From Liquidambar formosana (Eukaryota > Streptophyta > Magnoliopsida > Saxifragales > Altingiaceae): DNA of 64,000 bases. How positions within the stretch are numbered: the stretch's first letter is position 1; every line of letters begins with the position of its first letter. Shown here piece after piece: positions 34,519-45,420 of this stretch. A model generated the notes under the pieces. It did not search any database. It saw only the letters and a list, made by a program, of their open reading frames with translations, and was not told the DNA's origin. Location of the stretch: contig CM077831.1 of NCBI GenBank assembly GCA_039720395.1, positions 5,436,003 through 5,500,002 on the forward strand, given 5' to 3'. A program made the position numbers and the translations under genes.

Positions 34519-35709
34519 ATGGAGGCTCTAGACAAATTTTTAGGAGGGTTTTTGAGAGTTATGAGTGCTGAAGCAAAATCTGAGTTCAAGTGCTTTGGCT
34601 TGGATCCATTGCTCTCCTTGAGTCATGTGAGGCTTGAAACGAACCTCTTGACTGCTGCTACATATTTTTGGGATCCTCAAGTTCATGTGTTCCGCTTCAA
34701 CTATGAAGAACTGTGCCCAACCATGGAGGAATTCTGTGCATTGTATGGAGTTTCAACGGTAGGTCCTTTCATTCTCCCTACTCCTCGCCCAAGCTTTCTT
34801 ACTTCTTTCTCCAATCTACTTGGGATTCACTCACAATATGCCTCTACGTTTGTAAAGGACCATATGGTAGACTTGATGAAATTGGCAACCTCTTTTTTAG
34901 CTTGTGATAGTAAAGGTATTCTGAATTTTACCTTTCCTATTAAGCATGCACTTGCCTTTTGCCTCATTGGTCGTTTTCTTATTTCCACTGGTACTCCGCA
35001 TGTTCCCGTTCAAATCTGTGACTTGATTCCTCTCCTTGCCAAGGGCCATAACTTGATTCCCATGGTGCTAGCTGAAACCCTGAATGGTTTGGATAAAACT
35101 CATGAGGACCCAAAGGTTCCTTTAGGAGGTAGCCCCATTCTACTGCAGATGTGGTTGCTTGAAAGACTGAATTTCTTGTCACCAGTTGCCATTACACCAT
35201 ACAAGCCCCAGCATTACTGCCTTGGCCGCATTGAATTACCTGGGCAATTTTCATTGAGAGATTGGCTAGGTTACTACCAAACCCTTTCTTGGAGGAGTGT
35301 CAAGTGGTTTGTATTCATATGGGGCTGCAGTGACCAGGTGCTTCTGCGGACTTCTGGATGCGCCATGGTGAGACTCATAGGACTGAGGTCTACTTCCTTC
35401 TATTGGCCTTCAAGGATTCTGCGTCAGATGGGCGCCATGCAAACTATACCCACTTCCTTGAAAGGTGACTATCCTGTGGTGCCCGCGGGTCTTTCTGTAG
35501 TGACTTGGGCGAAGGACCGATGGCCTAGCAAGTTGATACTAACCCAAGTTACGAATACTGATGGTCCATATATGATGAGCCCCGAGTATAAGGAATGGTT
35601 GAAAAGCAATTTAGGTGAGAGAGAGAGACTACTCGAAGAGAAAGGATTTTTGGACTTATCAAGAACAATGAACTTGGACCTTGCAGAGAAGATATTATGG
35701 AAGCAGTGA
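34519..35709 (+). CDS. Short antisense PMD-like gene of element B (largely open)
   Basis: 396 codons, no introns, on the strand opposite to B's pol and downstream of it. It begins MEALDKFLGG. Conserved blocks shared with A's and D's copies include ATYFWDPQVHVFRF, CPTMEEFCALYGV (about residues 55-80), KHALAFCLIGRFL, IPMVLAETLNGLDK, STSFYWPSRILRQ and NTDGPYMMSPEYKEWL. It resembles plant mobile domain/aminotransferase-like proteins found as cargo in plant transposons; the resemblance is mine and no function is shown. Near the stop, the +1 frame continues about 40 codons with a strongly Lys/Arg-rich tail (to about 35805), so the present end may be a frameshift. The other strand carries no credible gene. 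Confidence 0.75.
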   Translation: MEALDKFLGGFLRVMSAEAKSEFKCFGLDPLLSLSHVRLETNLLTAATYFWDPQVHVFRFNYEELCPTMEEFCALYGVSTVGPFILPTPRPSFLTSFSNLLGIHSQYASTFVKDHMVDLMKLATSFLACDSKGILNFTFPIKHALAFCLIGRFLISTGTPHVPVQICDLIPLLAKGHNLIPMVLAETLNGLDKTHEDPKVPLGGSPILLQMWLLERLNFLSPVAITPYKPQHYCLGRIELPGQFSLRDWLGYYQTLSWRSVKWFVFIWGCSDQVLLRTSGCAMVRLIGLRSTSFYWPSRILRQMGAMQTIPTSLKGDYPVVPAGLSVVTWAKDRWPSKLILTQVTNTDGPYMMSPEYKEWLKSNLGERERLLEEKGFLDLSRTMNLDLAEKILWKQ

Positions 35710-36148
35710 CAACAGCTTATGAACATGACTTGAGGAAGAAAAGAAGACATGCAAGAGAGGAGAAGAAAGCTGAAGAGCGAGCTGCAAAGAAGCCCAAGAA
35801 AAACTGAAGACTCAATAGAATAGGATATTTATGGCATATTTATAGTTCTTTTACTTAATACCAATGAATTGCTATGTCAATCAATTTTAGTTTTGAATAA
35901 ATTGCCAATAATAAATCAAATTTGGGATTTTCTTGTTTGATTTAGACCGCACCCAAGGTAACTTTATGGGTTGCCTACGTATCTCCATGGTTTTTTCTTC
36001 TTTTTTTTTTTGTTTTTGCTTTGTTTTTTTTTTGTTTTTTTTGTTTTTGTTTTTTTTTTTGTTTTTGAATGGAGAATCAGGTCTTACGTAGTTCTTATGC
36101 TTTAACTTTTGCCTAGGCCGCCCTTACGGGTTTTCAACCTAGCAGGCT
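35710..36148. other. Spacer between the antisense gene and pol of element B
   Basis: Non-coding. It starts with the basic-tail frame that follows the antisense gene, then a conserved GCCTACGTATCTCC block near 35971 shared with A near 10175, then a long T-rich run with TTTTTG units (36000..36066). Confidence 0.6.
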
Positions 36149-37117
36149 TCAAACATGATATTTCTTCAATTGATCCAAATTAGTTGGACGAGCGAACTCA
36201 ATTCCATCTAAATCCATGAGGCGAACAGCCCCTGCTGGCAATATCTCTTTGATAATGTATGGCCCACCCCAACTTGGCTTGAATTTTCCCCGCGGATCGA
36301 ACACTGGAGCTCTGATTTCTTTCAGCACTACATCCCCTTTCTTTAGACCTCGATCTTTGTCATGCTCGTTGAATGCTCTGGCAACTCTCCGTTGATACCC
36401 CTGAACATGATACAGCGCCCTTAAACGCCTTTCATCCAGCAAAGCTAACTCATCATAGCGGCTCTTAACCCAGTTCACTTCTGTTATCTGGCTCTCCACG
36501 GCAACCCTTAGTGAAGGAACCTCTAATTCAACTGGCAACACGGCCTCTATTCCATAAACTAGAGAATAAGGGGTAGCCCCTGTTGACGACCTTATTGATG
36601 TTCTGTAACCCCATAAAGCCAATGGCAACTTCTCATGCCAGTCTGTGTGCGAGTCCGCAGTCTTCTGTAGTATCTTCTTGATGTTCTTGTTAGCTGCTTC
36701 CACCGCTCCATTAGTCTGAGGACGGTATGGTGATGACAGATGGTGAACTATGCTGTACTTTTGCAAGAGCTTATGGGTTTCTTTCTGAAAGTGCTGGCCA
36801 TTGTCTGAGATAACTTCATGCGGTACCCCATATCGATAGATGATGCTATGCTGTATGAACTGTGCTACCTTCTTGGAATTCAAGGTCTTGAAGGACGCTG
36901 CTTCCACCCACTTAGTGAAGTAGTCGATGGCAACCAGGATGTATTCATGCCCATTTGATGCCTTTGGCTTGATCTGTCCGATGATATCTATCCCCCACAC
37001 CGCGAATGGCCAAGGTGACGACATACTCGTTAAAGGCATAGAAGGCAAATGTTGTCCACTGGCGAACAGTTGGCATTTGTGGCACTTCTTGACATGTGCG
37101 TGGCAGTCTCTTTCCAT
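36149..37117 (-). pseudogene. pol: Element B integrase, separated from RT by a frameshift
   Basis: Integrase core and C-terminus: zinc-binding HVKKCHKC near 37100, WGIDIIGQI near 37000, VISDNGQHF near 36810, and VEAANKNIKK near 36690, giving the D, D and E residues. It ends in a chromodomain-free tail DPRGKFKPSWGG typical of this group. An 8-bp deletion relative to A near 37117..37125, at GYY/TMERD, shifts the frame, so integrase is not fused to RT in this copy. Apart from that shift the frame is open. Confidence 0.88.
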
Positions 37118-39500
37118 GGTAATAGCCTAACCTCATGATTTTCTTAGCTAACATATAGCCATTCATATGCGGAGCCCCTGTCCCTTCATGGATTTCTTTA
37201 ATCAGATGCTCGGCTTCCTCCTCGGTGACACACAGCAGGTGGATCCCATCGTATGATCTCCGATATAGCTTTCCTCCACAAAGTACATAGTGACTCACCA
37301 ACCGCCTTAGGGTTTTTCTATCGATACGAGATGCTCCTTCTGGGTATTCCCTTTCTTCAATGAACTTCTTTATGTCATGGAACCACGGACGGCCATCATT
37401 TACCTCTCCTCCTCGGATTGCACAACAGTACACAGGCTTGTCTCGGCATTCTATCACCAACGGCTTCACATTTCCCCTTTCAGGTATCTCCACCATGGAT
37501 GCTAGGGTCGCCAAGGCATCGGCGAACTGGTTCTTGTTTCTTGAAAGGTAGTTGAACTCTATCTCTGAGAACTCCTTGGTTAGAGCTTCCAGATAGGCAT
37601 GGTAAGGCAACAATTTCTCATCTCGAGTTTTCCATTCCCCTTTTATCTGACAAATGATTAGCGCCGAGTCCCCGAACACTTCCAATTCTTTGATCCCCAA
37701 TTCAAGTGCCGCTTCCAATGCTAGGATACAGGCCTCATATTCAGCAATGTTGTTGGTGGCTTCGAACCCCAACTTGACCGCCAACGGTGTAACTGCCTCT
37801 TCGGGTGAGACCAGCAGGACTCCTATCCCATAACCTTTCTTATTGGCTGCCCCATCAAAGTATACTCTCCAAATTTTTCTGCCAATCTCTAGCACGTCCT
37901 CGTCTGGCAACTGATCGTTGAATGGAGCAGATGATGACACAGGACAGCTGGCTAGGTAGTCTGCGATGACGCTCCCCTTGATAGACTTCTGATTCACGTA
38001 CTTGATGTCGAATTCGTTGAGGAGAATTGACCATCGAGCAGTTCTGAATGACAATATTGGCCTTTCTACCAGGTACTTCAACGGGTCCATGCGACTTATC
38101 AAGAACACTTCGAAGGACATCATGTAGTGCCGGAGTTTCTGCGTCGCCCATACTAGTGCTACACAAGCTTTTTCAATTGCATTGTACTTCACTTCATAGT
38201 CTGTCATTTTCTTGCTTAGGTAGTAGATGGCATTCTCCTTTGTAGACCCTTCGAGATATTGAGCTAACAAAGCTCCCGTCGCGGTTTCGGTGACCGTTAA
38301 GTATAACAAAAGTGGCGCACCTTGCCGTGGGGGAACTAAGATTGGAGGATTGCTCAAGTATCTCTTAATGGTCTCAAAGGCCTCTTGGCATTCTTCGTTC
38401 CACACTTTTGGCACACCTTTCTTAAGCAATTTGAAGATTGGTTCGCAAACCGTGGTCAAGTTGGCAATGAATCGGCTTATGTATTGAACTCTTCCCAGAA
38501 AACCTCGGATCTGCTTCTCAGTGCTAGGCGGCTCCATCTCCACAATAGCTTTTATCTTCCCTGGGTCCACTTCGATACCTCTCTGAGTGATCATAAACCC
38601 CAATAGCTTGCCTGCAGTGACGCCGAAAGCACACTTCTGTGGGTTGAGACGGAGATTGTACTTTTTTGCTCGCTCTAAGAATTTCTCTAGTGCCTTGAAA
38701 TGCCCTTCCCTATCCACGGACTTCACGATCATATCATCGACGTAAACCTCGACTTCCTTATGGATCATATCATGCAATAGGGTCGTAGCTGCTCTTTGGT
38801 AAGTAGCCCCAGCGTTTCTTAAGCCAAAAGGCATTACCTTGTAACAGTACGTTCCCCATTGCGTGATAAAGGCTGTTTTCTCCATGTCTTGAGGTGCCAT
38901 CTTTATCTCGTTATACCCGGAGAATCCGTCCATGAAGGAGAGGAGTGCATGTCCCACTGTACTATCCACCAACACGTCGATATGGGGTAAAGGAAAGTCA
39001 TCCTTAGGGCTCGCGGCGTTGAGATCTCGGAAATCGACACACATCCTCACTTTCCCATCTTTTTTAGGCACAGGCACTATATTCGACAACCACTCGGGGT
39101 ACTCCACAACTTGAAGGAAACCCGCGTCTAGTTGTTTAGTTACCTCTTCTTTTACTTTTAGGGCCCATTCTGGTTTTAATCTTCTGAGTTTCTGTTTTAC
39201 CAGCTTCTTTAGGGAATTGGTGGGGATATAGTGTTGCACAATATCGGGGTCAATGCCAGGCATGTCTTCATAAGACCATGCAAAAGCCATAATGTTGGCT
39301 TTCAAGAGGGAGATCATCTTTTCTTTTTCAACGGGGGAGAGGGTTTTCCCAATTTTAACTATTCTTGGCAATTCATTCGTCCCTAAGTTGATTGATTCCA
39401 ATTCATCCATATTAGGTTCGGTGACACCCCTTTTCCTTTGCTCAACGAGCTCCGGGGGGACATCGTTCCTAGGATCTATATCCATGCCATAAATATCCAT
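37118..39500 (-). CDS. pol: Element B reverse transcriptase, RNase H and archaeal-type RNase H
   Basis: The open frame runs from 39500 and leaves the true frame at about 37120. RT shows DGKVRMCVDFRDLNAA, the intact SFMDGFSGYNEI block missing in A, MPFGLRNAG and the active-site YVDDMIVKS. The first RNase H follows (YYLSKKMTDYEVKYNAIEK). A second, archaeal-type RNase H begins YFDGAANKKG and contains AEYEAC, GDSALI and FADALATLAS with its acidic residues present. The dual RNase H is the Tat signature. The start MDIYGMDIDPRN follows an acceptor-like TATGCAG, so this frame may be joined by splicing to protease. Confidence 0.88.
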
Positions 39501-39686
39501 AGAGGAGAGAAAAGAGACACTGCATATATAGAGAAAGAAAGCACACTTTATTGACTAGGAATAATGGGAATGACACACAAAAGAAAGAAGGAAAACAAAC
39601 AAATCTGTATCAATACTATGACTCCACAAAGTGAGTAAAGTAGATACATCTTATTGAATTAGGGAAATATTACTAAATTAAGACAC
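39501..39686 (-). other. Possible Ogre-type intron of element B
   Basis: 186-bp non-coding stretch between protease and RT frames. On the minus strand it begins GTGTCTTAAT after TTGTAG and has TATATATGCAG before the RT frame. The position matches the intron known in Ogre/Tat elements and the similar stretch in A. Confidence 0.45.
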
Positions 39687-41445
39687 CTACAAGCTGCTAT
39701 CAGGTAGGCCAAGGTCTTCTTCTTCATGGATCTCCGCAATGACACCACATTCAAGGTACCAATTCAGGAATGGCACGGTAGCATGGCTAATGGATGAACC
39801 CTGGAGTTCTTCAATGGTCGAGTCTTCCACGGTGAGGATCATGTCTTGGAACATTTCAGTCATAGCCCCCGCATCAAGGTTCTCTGCCCAGTCCTCCTCT
39901 TTCTTTTCCCAGAACTTATCATTGATGGCATCATCATCCACCATTTCAGCTGTGATTGGATACCATTCGGTGAAGAAGATTTCAAAACCCGGAACTCGGA
40001 TCTTGGTAGCTTGGTCAAAGGTGGGCTCTGGAAACCCGCAATATAGAAAATCATCCCCTTCTTTAACGAAGTAACCATTCAAAGTAGGTCGATATGGCGA
40101 GATCTTCAGGTCTGGCACCCTTCCCTCGGCTTTGGCTCTTACTTTCTCTTTGTTCCTCTTCAGCATTTCCGCATAATCATTTTTGGAGGGCTCATATCCT
40201 AACCCAAAAGTATATGAGGTGACACGGCTTTGAATAGACGTAGGGATCCCTTGTTGGCGACGCCCTAGCCCCATGCCTGGGAAGAAACTCATCCTTCTCA
40301 TGATTTCACCAACATGCAAGTTGCCATGGGGGCAAAAGTCCAAGGGTATTAATTCACCCTTTTCGAGCTCTTTCTCAATGCATTGGACATAGTCAAACCC
40401 AGATAGCGATATCGCTGCTGATTCGGGTTGTATCTCACATATAGGCACACCTGCGAGTTTCAATTCATAGTCCCCTTGAAGCGTTACTATGGCTCCTTCA
40501 TAAGGAAACTTCACCTTTTGATGGAGTGAAGATGGCACAGCCCCAGCAGGATGGATCCAAGGTCGGCCCAACAACAAGTTGAAACATGACGGCACATCCA
40601 ACACTTGGAATTCTACCCTAAATTCAGTGGGTCCCATGATAAGAGGCAAAGTAACTACCCCTATTACTTCTCGGCGGGTGTTGTCATAAGCTCTTACGGT
40701 CTGCCCAGATGGCGTGAAATCAGTGGGTCCCAAACCCAAAACAGTGGCAGTTCGGAGAGGACATACATTCAGTGCGGACCCATTGTCGATAAGAACGGTG
40801 GGAACCCTCTTCCCCATAGTGTCAATGGTCACATAGAGAGCTTGAGAATGGCTCGGCCCGCTTTTAGGTAGGTATATATCGGTGAACGCGATGGTTGAGT
40901 TCTTGGGAGTTGGATTCACCAAATGTACCAATCCCTCGGGGGATGTATCAACAGGCACTTGTATCTGATTCAGCAATTTCAGTACGGTCTGTCGATGCTT
41001 GTGTGAAGCCATGAGTAAGCCCCAAATAGTGATGTTGGCATTAGTCTTCTTCAGCTGCCTAAGCACTTCATCCTCTTCTTCTTGCAAGCTAGGACGCCTC
41101 TGCCCTTCCAAATCTTCCAACGGATTTTCAGATTCTAGGTGGGGAGGCTTGAAATGACGACCCCCTCTGGTTATATGGTCCAACTCATCATCGCTAGCCC
41201 ATACGTCATGGACTTCCTCGGAGTCATTCATCAAGTCATCCCATTCTATCATGTCGATGCTCTCCATCTCTGTCGGCAAGTCATCCCAACCTGAAGGGAC
41301 TATCGGCTCATCTGATATCGGACTTGGGCTTGAGTACAGCACATAGTAATCATATTTCCCCAACGCTTCACCTAATAGGCCAACCTGAGGATCCCCTGCT
41401 TCATATCTTTCTTTCAGCTCTTGTTGGATAGATTTCTTTGGTAGC
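39687..41445 (-). CDS. Element B gag 3' part, protease and G-patch-like region (5' end displaced by D)
   Basis: A long open frame. The retropepsin box DNGSALNVCPL is present near 40770 (A has NNGYALNV). The later part holds FFPGMGLGRRQQGI near 40270, a G-patch-like stretch, and ends near 39687. The apparent start at 41474 lies inside D's LTR and is an artefact: true B sequence stops at 41441..41445, where it breaks off relative to A's gag near 4705. The rest of gag should lie to the right of D, in the unsequenced gap. Confidence 0.85.
41441..41445. other. Likely TSD of element D, left copy (GTAGC)
   Basis: GTAGC directly precedes D's LTR within B's gag. The right copy would be in the gap, so it cannot be confirmed. 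Confidence 0.5.
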
Positions 41446-41816
41446 TGTGGGCGCAAGCGGGAGTCGCCACCCAATTTAGCTTTGGGAACTGTGTTTTTTG
41501 GTCAAATTCGAGGTCCAGAGATTCAAGTTCGGAGCTAGGGTACATTATTGGGAAGGTATTAGGCACCCAAAAATGCCCGGTCGAAACCGGCCTCCTTGAA
41601 TAATTGTTGGCTTTAATTAATCGAGGTATTTAATCAAATTTAACCCTAAGCATGCGAAAATGCAACAATATGCCAAGCACGCAAATGATTATGCAAATAA
41701 GAAAATAATCAAGTAGAGAAATGGTTAGTAGCACATGGCATGACAGAATATACAGGAGATAATAACTCACGGAAAGCAAAAATAAATAAACAGATAAAAG
41801 AGTGCCTAAACTACAA

Positions 41817-41868
41817 TGCGTACGCACCATGTGTTGGTGCGTGCGCACCATATGGTGGTGCGTGCGCA
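41817..41868. promoter_or_regulatory. Palindrome cluster 1 in the LTR of D (3 sites)
   Basis: TGCGTACGCA at 41817, then TGCGTGCGCA at 41838 and 41859: spacing 21 and 21 bp. Confidence 0.8.
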
Positions 41869-41927
41869 CAAAGTGGATTCAAAATGGCCATTTGAAGCAA
41901 ACGAATTTTTTCTGTCAGAGCACAGGG

Positions 41928-41958
41928 TGCGTACGCACCATGTAGTGGTGCGTACGCA
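41928..41958. promoter_or_regulatory. Palindrome cluster 2 in the LTR of D (2 sites)
   Basis: TGCGTACGCA at 41928 and 41949, spacing 21 bp. The first is part of the 14-bp palindrome GGTGCGTACGCACC. Confidence 0.8.
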
Positions 41959-42322
41959 TCAGCAAGACAATTTCCCTACATTTTCCACTAACATGCATTT
42001 TATAAATAAAATATTAACACCACTAATATTAATTTAATCTACAAAAATCTCAATCAGCATACACTAATATTAAACAATCATTAAAATATACCAAAAATAC
42101 TAATACTAACATTAAATATTCTAACCACACTTAATAAAATAACCTAACTAATATTATAATGATATAATCTAATCCATTTAATCAAAACCGAAATATATTA
42201 TAATAAACAATATAACCCACACGTACTCACATTAAACCCATGAATATAGTATTAAAACTAAATACTCTAACATCAACTAATGACTGGTAATAAACAAAAC
42301 AAATCTCTACCAGGAGAAGTGG

Positions 42323-42353
42323 TGCGTACGCATCACGCAGTGGTGCGTACGTA
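42323..42353. promoter_or_regulatory. Palindrome cluster 3 in the LTR of D (2 sites)
   Basis: TGCGTACGCA at 42323 and TGCGTACGTA at 42344, spacing 21 bp. Confidence 0.75.
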
Positions 42354-43363
42354 CCAACTTAGCTCTAATGATGAACGGTCAAAAGTTGGTCAAAACCGTG
42401 GTCAAAATGACCAACCAAAGGTCCCACATGGTAGGTCTCAACAAGACGAGTCCACCTGTCAAATTTGGAGTCAATCGGGCCAACCTAGGGTCTTCAAATG
42501 TTAGGGAACACGGTACCTGTGGGTGAGTACGCCCACACTGGATCACTGTCCACTTCACCTTCAACCTCAGAACGGGTTGAAGCTGAAAAACGCAGTATTG
42601 AGCTTTGTCCCGTGCTAACTTCTCCCTAACCTATCTTACTCATTTCTTAACCGAATTTAATGATTCAAAAACCAAATTGAAGCTCTTGCAGCACACTACA
42701 GGCGCGCATAATCGTTCATCCAAAAACTTGCAGAATCATGATTATTTTTTGGGTCAAAGTCTTGAGTTTATAACCCGGAAACCCGTCAATTCAAGAACTC
42801 ATGTCACGGCTATTTTCCTTCAAATCTAACATTACCAATGATTTTCCCGGCCTTAACAATGTAACATGGCATCATTATATTAAACAATAACTCATAGAAA
42901 CAAATATGCAGTATAAATTTACAGTGCATATATATATATGTGTGTCTGTGATACGTACCCCTCAGGTTTGAATGCTTCCAATATCAACGCAGCAATTCCC
43001 TTCTCGCGGCTTAGGATCACAACATTCAACACTCTTTTCTCTCTTCTAGTTTTCTGGTGTTTTGGTGGGTATTTGATTTCTCTCACTCTCTCTTTCTGGC
43101 CGTTCTCTCTTCAGCCTCTATTCAAAAAAGGAAATAGCTCTATCTCTAAAAAAGGACCCCTCCCGACTGATTCCTTTTTCTCCAATCCCATCAGTAGAGT
43201 ATAAATAGGGCTCAATTAGGTTTTGAAAACATCCCCTGACTGGCCCATCCCCTACCCATGCGGGGAACACCCGTGGGAATCTCCCCACCCCCTCCCATAC
43301 TCTCTCCCATGCTCTCATGTTTAGTGGGAGACAGATCTGAAGGTGGCTGAAAAAGGCTTAAGG

Positions 43364-43394
43364 TGCGTACGCATGGAAACTTGGTGCGTACGCA
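43364..43394. promoter_or_regulatory. Palindrome cluster 4, upstream of the LTR TATA of D
   Basis: TGCGTACGCA at 43364 and 43385, spacing 21 bp. On the minus strand this is about 157 bp upstream of the TATTTATA box at 43200..43207. Confidence 0.8.
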
Positions 43395-43549
43395 TGAAAT
43401 GTAGAAGGACAGTATTTTCCTGTTGTAATCTTGGCTACTCGTCGGGAATTGCTTTGTCGTTATCTCAAAACACATAATAAACCTCATCATTGGGTTTCCA
43501 AAATACGTGATTTCAAATTAATTAGGTGGTACAAAATGGGGTGTCTACA

Positions 43550-43563
43550 GTTGCCCCTCTTTC
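43550..43563 (-). other. Polypurine tract of element D
   Basis: GAAAGAGGGGCAAC read on the minus strand, directly before TGTAGACACCCC. Confidence 0.8.
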
Positions 43564-43868
43564 GATTTCACTCGCTCCTTCGAGTGGTGTCGAAAGATTC
43601 CATAGACCCAATCATTTTGACCGCCTAACAACTCAAAATCAAATGTAACCATGCATGGGGTCGAATTAGGGATCACCTAACTACCTACGTACCCTCTTAT
43701 AAGGGATCAGACCCGCCGTAGTTTGTGCATATGTGAGAATCCGACCTCGTTTGGGGCTATAACGAGGATGTTAACAGGTATAAATCAATGGATGACAGTT
43801 ATCTTGAAGAATAAAGCGAACCCCAGAGTGGGTTAAAAGGATACATTGGGCCCTAGGGTGGGCGTAGA

Positions 43869-44505
43869 TTTAGTCATATCGGACCTCGGATTAGGTGCGA
43901 TTTCGGTCGTATCGGACCTCAGATTAGGTGCGATTTCAGTCGTATCGGACCTCAGATTAGGTACGATTTCCTTCGTATCAGACCTCAGATTAGGTACGAT
44001 TTCATTCGTATCAGACCTCAGATTAGGTACGATTTTATTCGTATCGGACCTCGGATTAGGTACGATTTCCTTCCTTTCAGACCTCAGATTAGGTACCATT
44101 TCCTTCATTTCGGACCTCAGATTAGGTTTCGGACCTCAGATTAGGTGCGATTTCAGTCGTATCGGACCCCAGATTAGGTACGATTTCATTCGTATCGGAC
44201 CTTAGATTAGGTATGATTTCATTCCTATCGGACCTCAGATTAGGTACGATTTCATTCCTATCGGACCTCAGATTAGGTGCGATTTCAGTCGTATCGGACC
44301 TCAAATTAGGTGCGATTTCATTCCTGTCGGACCTCAGATTAGGTGCGATTTCATTCCTATCGGACCTCAGATTAGGTGCGATTTCATTCCTATCGGACCT
44401 CAGATTAGATGCGATTTCAGTCGTATCGGACCTCAGATTAGGTGCGATTTCATTCCTGTCGGACCTCAGATTAGGTGCAATTTTATTCGTATCGGGTTTG
44501 TCACA
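43869..44505. repeat. 33-bp tandem array of element D
   Basis: About 19 units of CGGACCTCAGATTAGGTNCG plus ATTTCNNTCNTAT, 33 bp long. Since 33 is a multiple of three, long frames open on both strands (11-residue repeats); they are not genes. Each unit has an ACCTCAGATTAGGT hairpin and, in some, TACG/CGTA arms. The array sits between the PPT and the long antisense gene. Confidence 0.9.
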
Positions 44506-44543
44506 CGGCGACGCGATTTGAGGAATACGTGGGGAAGGCCTGA

Positions 44544-44574
44544 TGCGTACGCATGAATAACTAGTGCGTACGCA
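44544..44574. promoter_or_regulatory. Palindrome cluster 5, upstream of the long antisense gene of D
   Basis: TGCGTACGCA at 44544 and 44565, spacing 21 bp, about 160 bp upstream of the TATA box at 44736. Confidence 0.8.
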
Positions 44575-44735
44575 TTAGATGCAATTCTGCCAAAAATACT
44601 TACCGAGACGGCACCGTTTCTTTTAAGGGGTGTTTCAAATTCTGAAACGACCTCTTCTTCTCCGGCGACGCTTCCCATTACCCCGAAAATCACTCCCCAC
44701 TCCTCCATAACTCCCTCTCCCACTCACTCCTATTT

Positions 44736-44743
44736 TATAAAAA
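44736..44743 (+). promoter_or_regulatory. TATA box of the long antisense gene, element D
   Basis: TATAAAAA in the context CTATTTTATAAAAAACTTG, starting 123 nt before the ATG at 44859. Confidence 0.6.
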
Positions 44744-45217
44744 ACTTGTTCTTATTCTCTTGCAAACCCATTCCTAACCCACTGTTCTCCTTCCTCTGTC
44801 TCTCATTCTTCCCATTCTTTTCTTCTTGCTTTCTCTCTGCAACTTCCCGCCGGCAAACATGCCTCCCAAGAACAAACGGTTTCGCGGCGATGATGAAGGG
44901 TTCACCATCAACCGTTGGGATCCACGGCTCAACCCGCAGCAAATCCCCAACATCATCTTCAGGCCACAGGAGTATCTCTCCCACATTGCACGGCAACAAA
45001 GAGTAAGTCTTGAAACCCATTCCTCCATTGTTGAATATGCATGCCTTCAAAGATCTGATTTTTATCTCTCACCGTCCATAAAAATGTGAACTTTATCCTC
45101 AAATGATCATAGTATGTCTGTATATATCATAAAAAACTGGAGAAAACTTGTGAAATCTGAGTTTGGAGGTTGAGGGGGTTCACGGTCCCGAGGTTGAAGA
45201 CGAACCAGGGTCCTGAG

Positions 45218-45290
45218 TGCGTACGCATAGATGGTATGTGCGTACGCATCAGTATGTAGTGCGTACGCATCAGTACGTAGTGCGTACGCA
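45218..45290. promoter_or_regulatory. Palindrome cluster 6 in intron 1 of the D gene (4 sites)
   Basis: TGCGTACGCA at 45218, 45239, 45260 and 45281: three spacings of exactly 21 bp, with differing linkers. Confidence 0.85.
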
Positions 45291-45348
45291 CCATGAATTA
45301 ATTACACAAATAAAAATAAAACGGGAATCAGATGGACTTAAGCATTGA

Positions 45349-45420
45349 TGCGTACGCACTGACTTGCATATGCGTACGCACTGCGGCCAATGCGTACGCA
45401 CCATTGACCATGCGTACGCA
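45349..45420. promoter_or_regulatory. Palindrome cluster 7 in intron 1 of the D gene (4 sites)
   Basis: TGCGTACGCA at 45349, 45371, 45391 and 45411: spacings 22, 20 and 20 bp, the only cluster departing from 21. Confidence 0.8.

Larger units (their letters stand above)
41446..43549 (-). repeat. 3' LTR of element D
   Basis: 2104 bp. Ends correspond to A and B in orientation: the minus strand reads TGTAGACACCCCATTTTG at its start. The minus strand TATTTATA near 43200..43207 aligns with the TATA boxes of A and B (context CTATTTATACTC versus CTATAAATACTC). No second copy is visible, so the boundary comes from the TG/CA ends, the PPT and the break in B's gag. Confidence 0.8.

Noticed and set aside
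41446..41474. Start of B's protease frame at 41474
   Set aside because: That ATG and first residues lie within D's LTR. Homology to A's gag shows B sequence ends at 41445.
43833..44521. Open frames of 60-119 residues on both strands
   Set aside because: Products of the 33-bp tandem array; repeat length divisible by three keeps frames open by chance.
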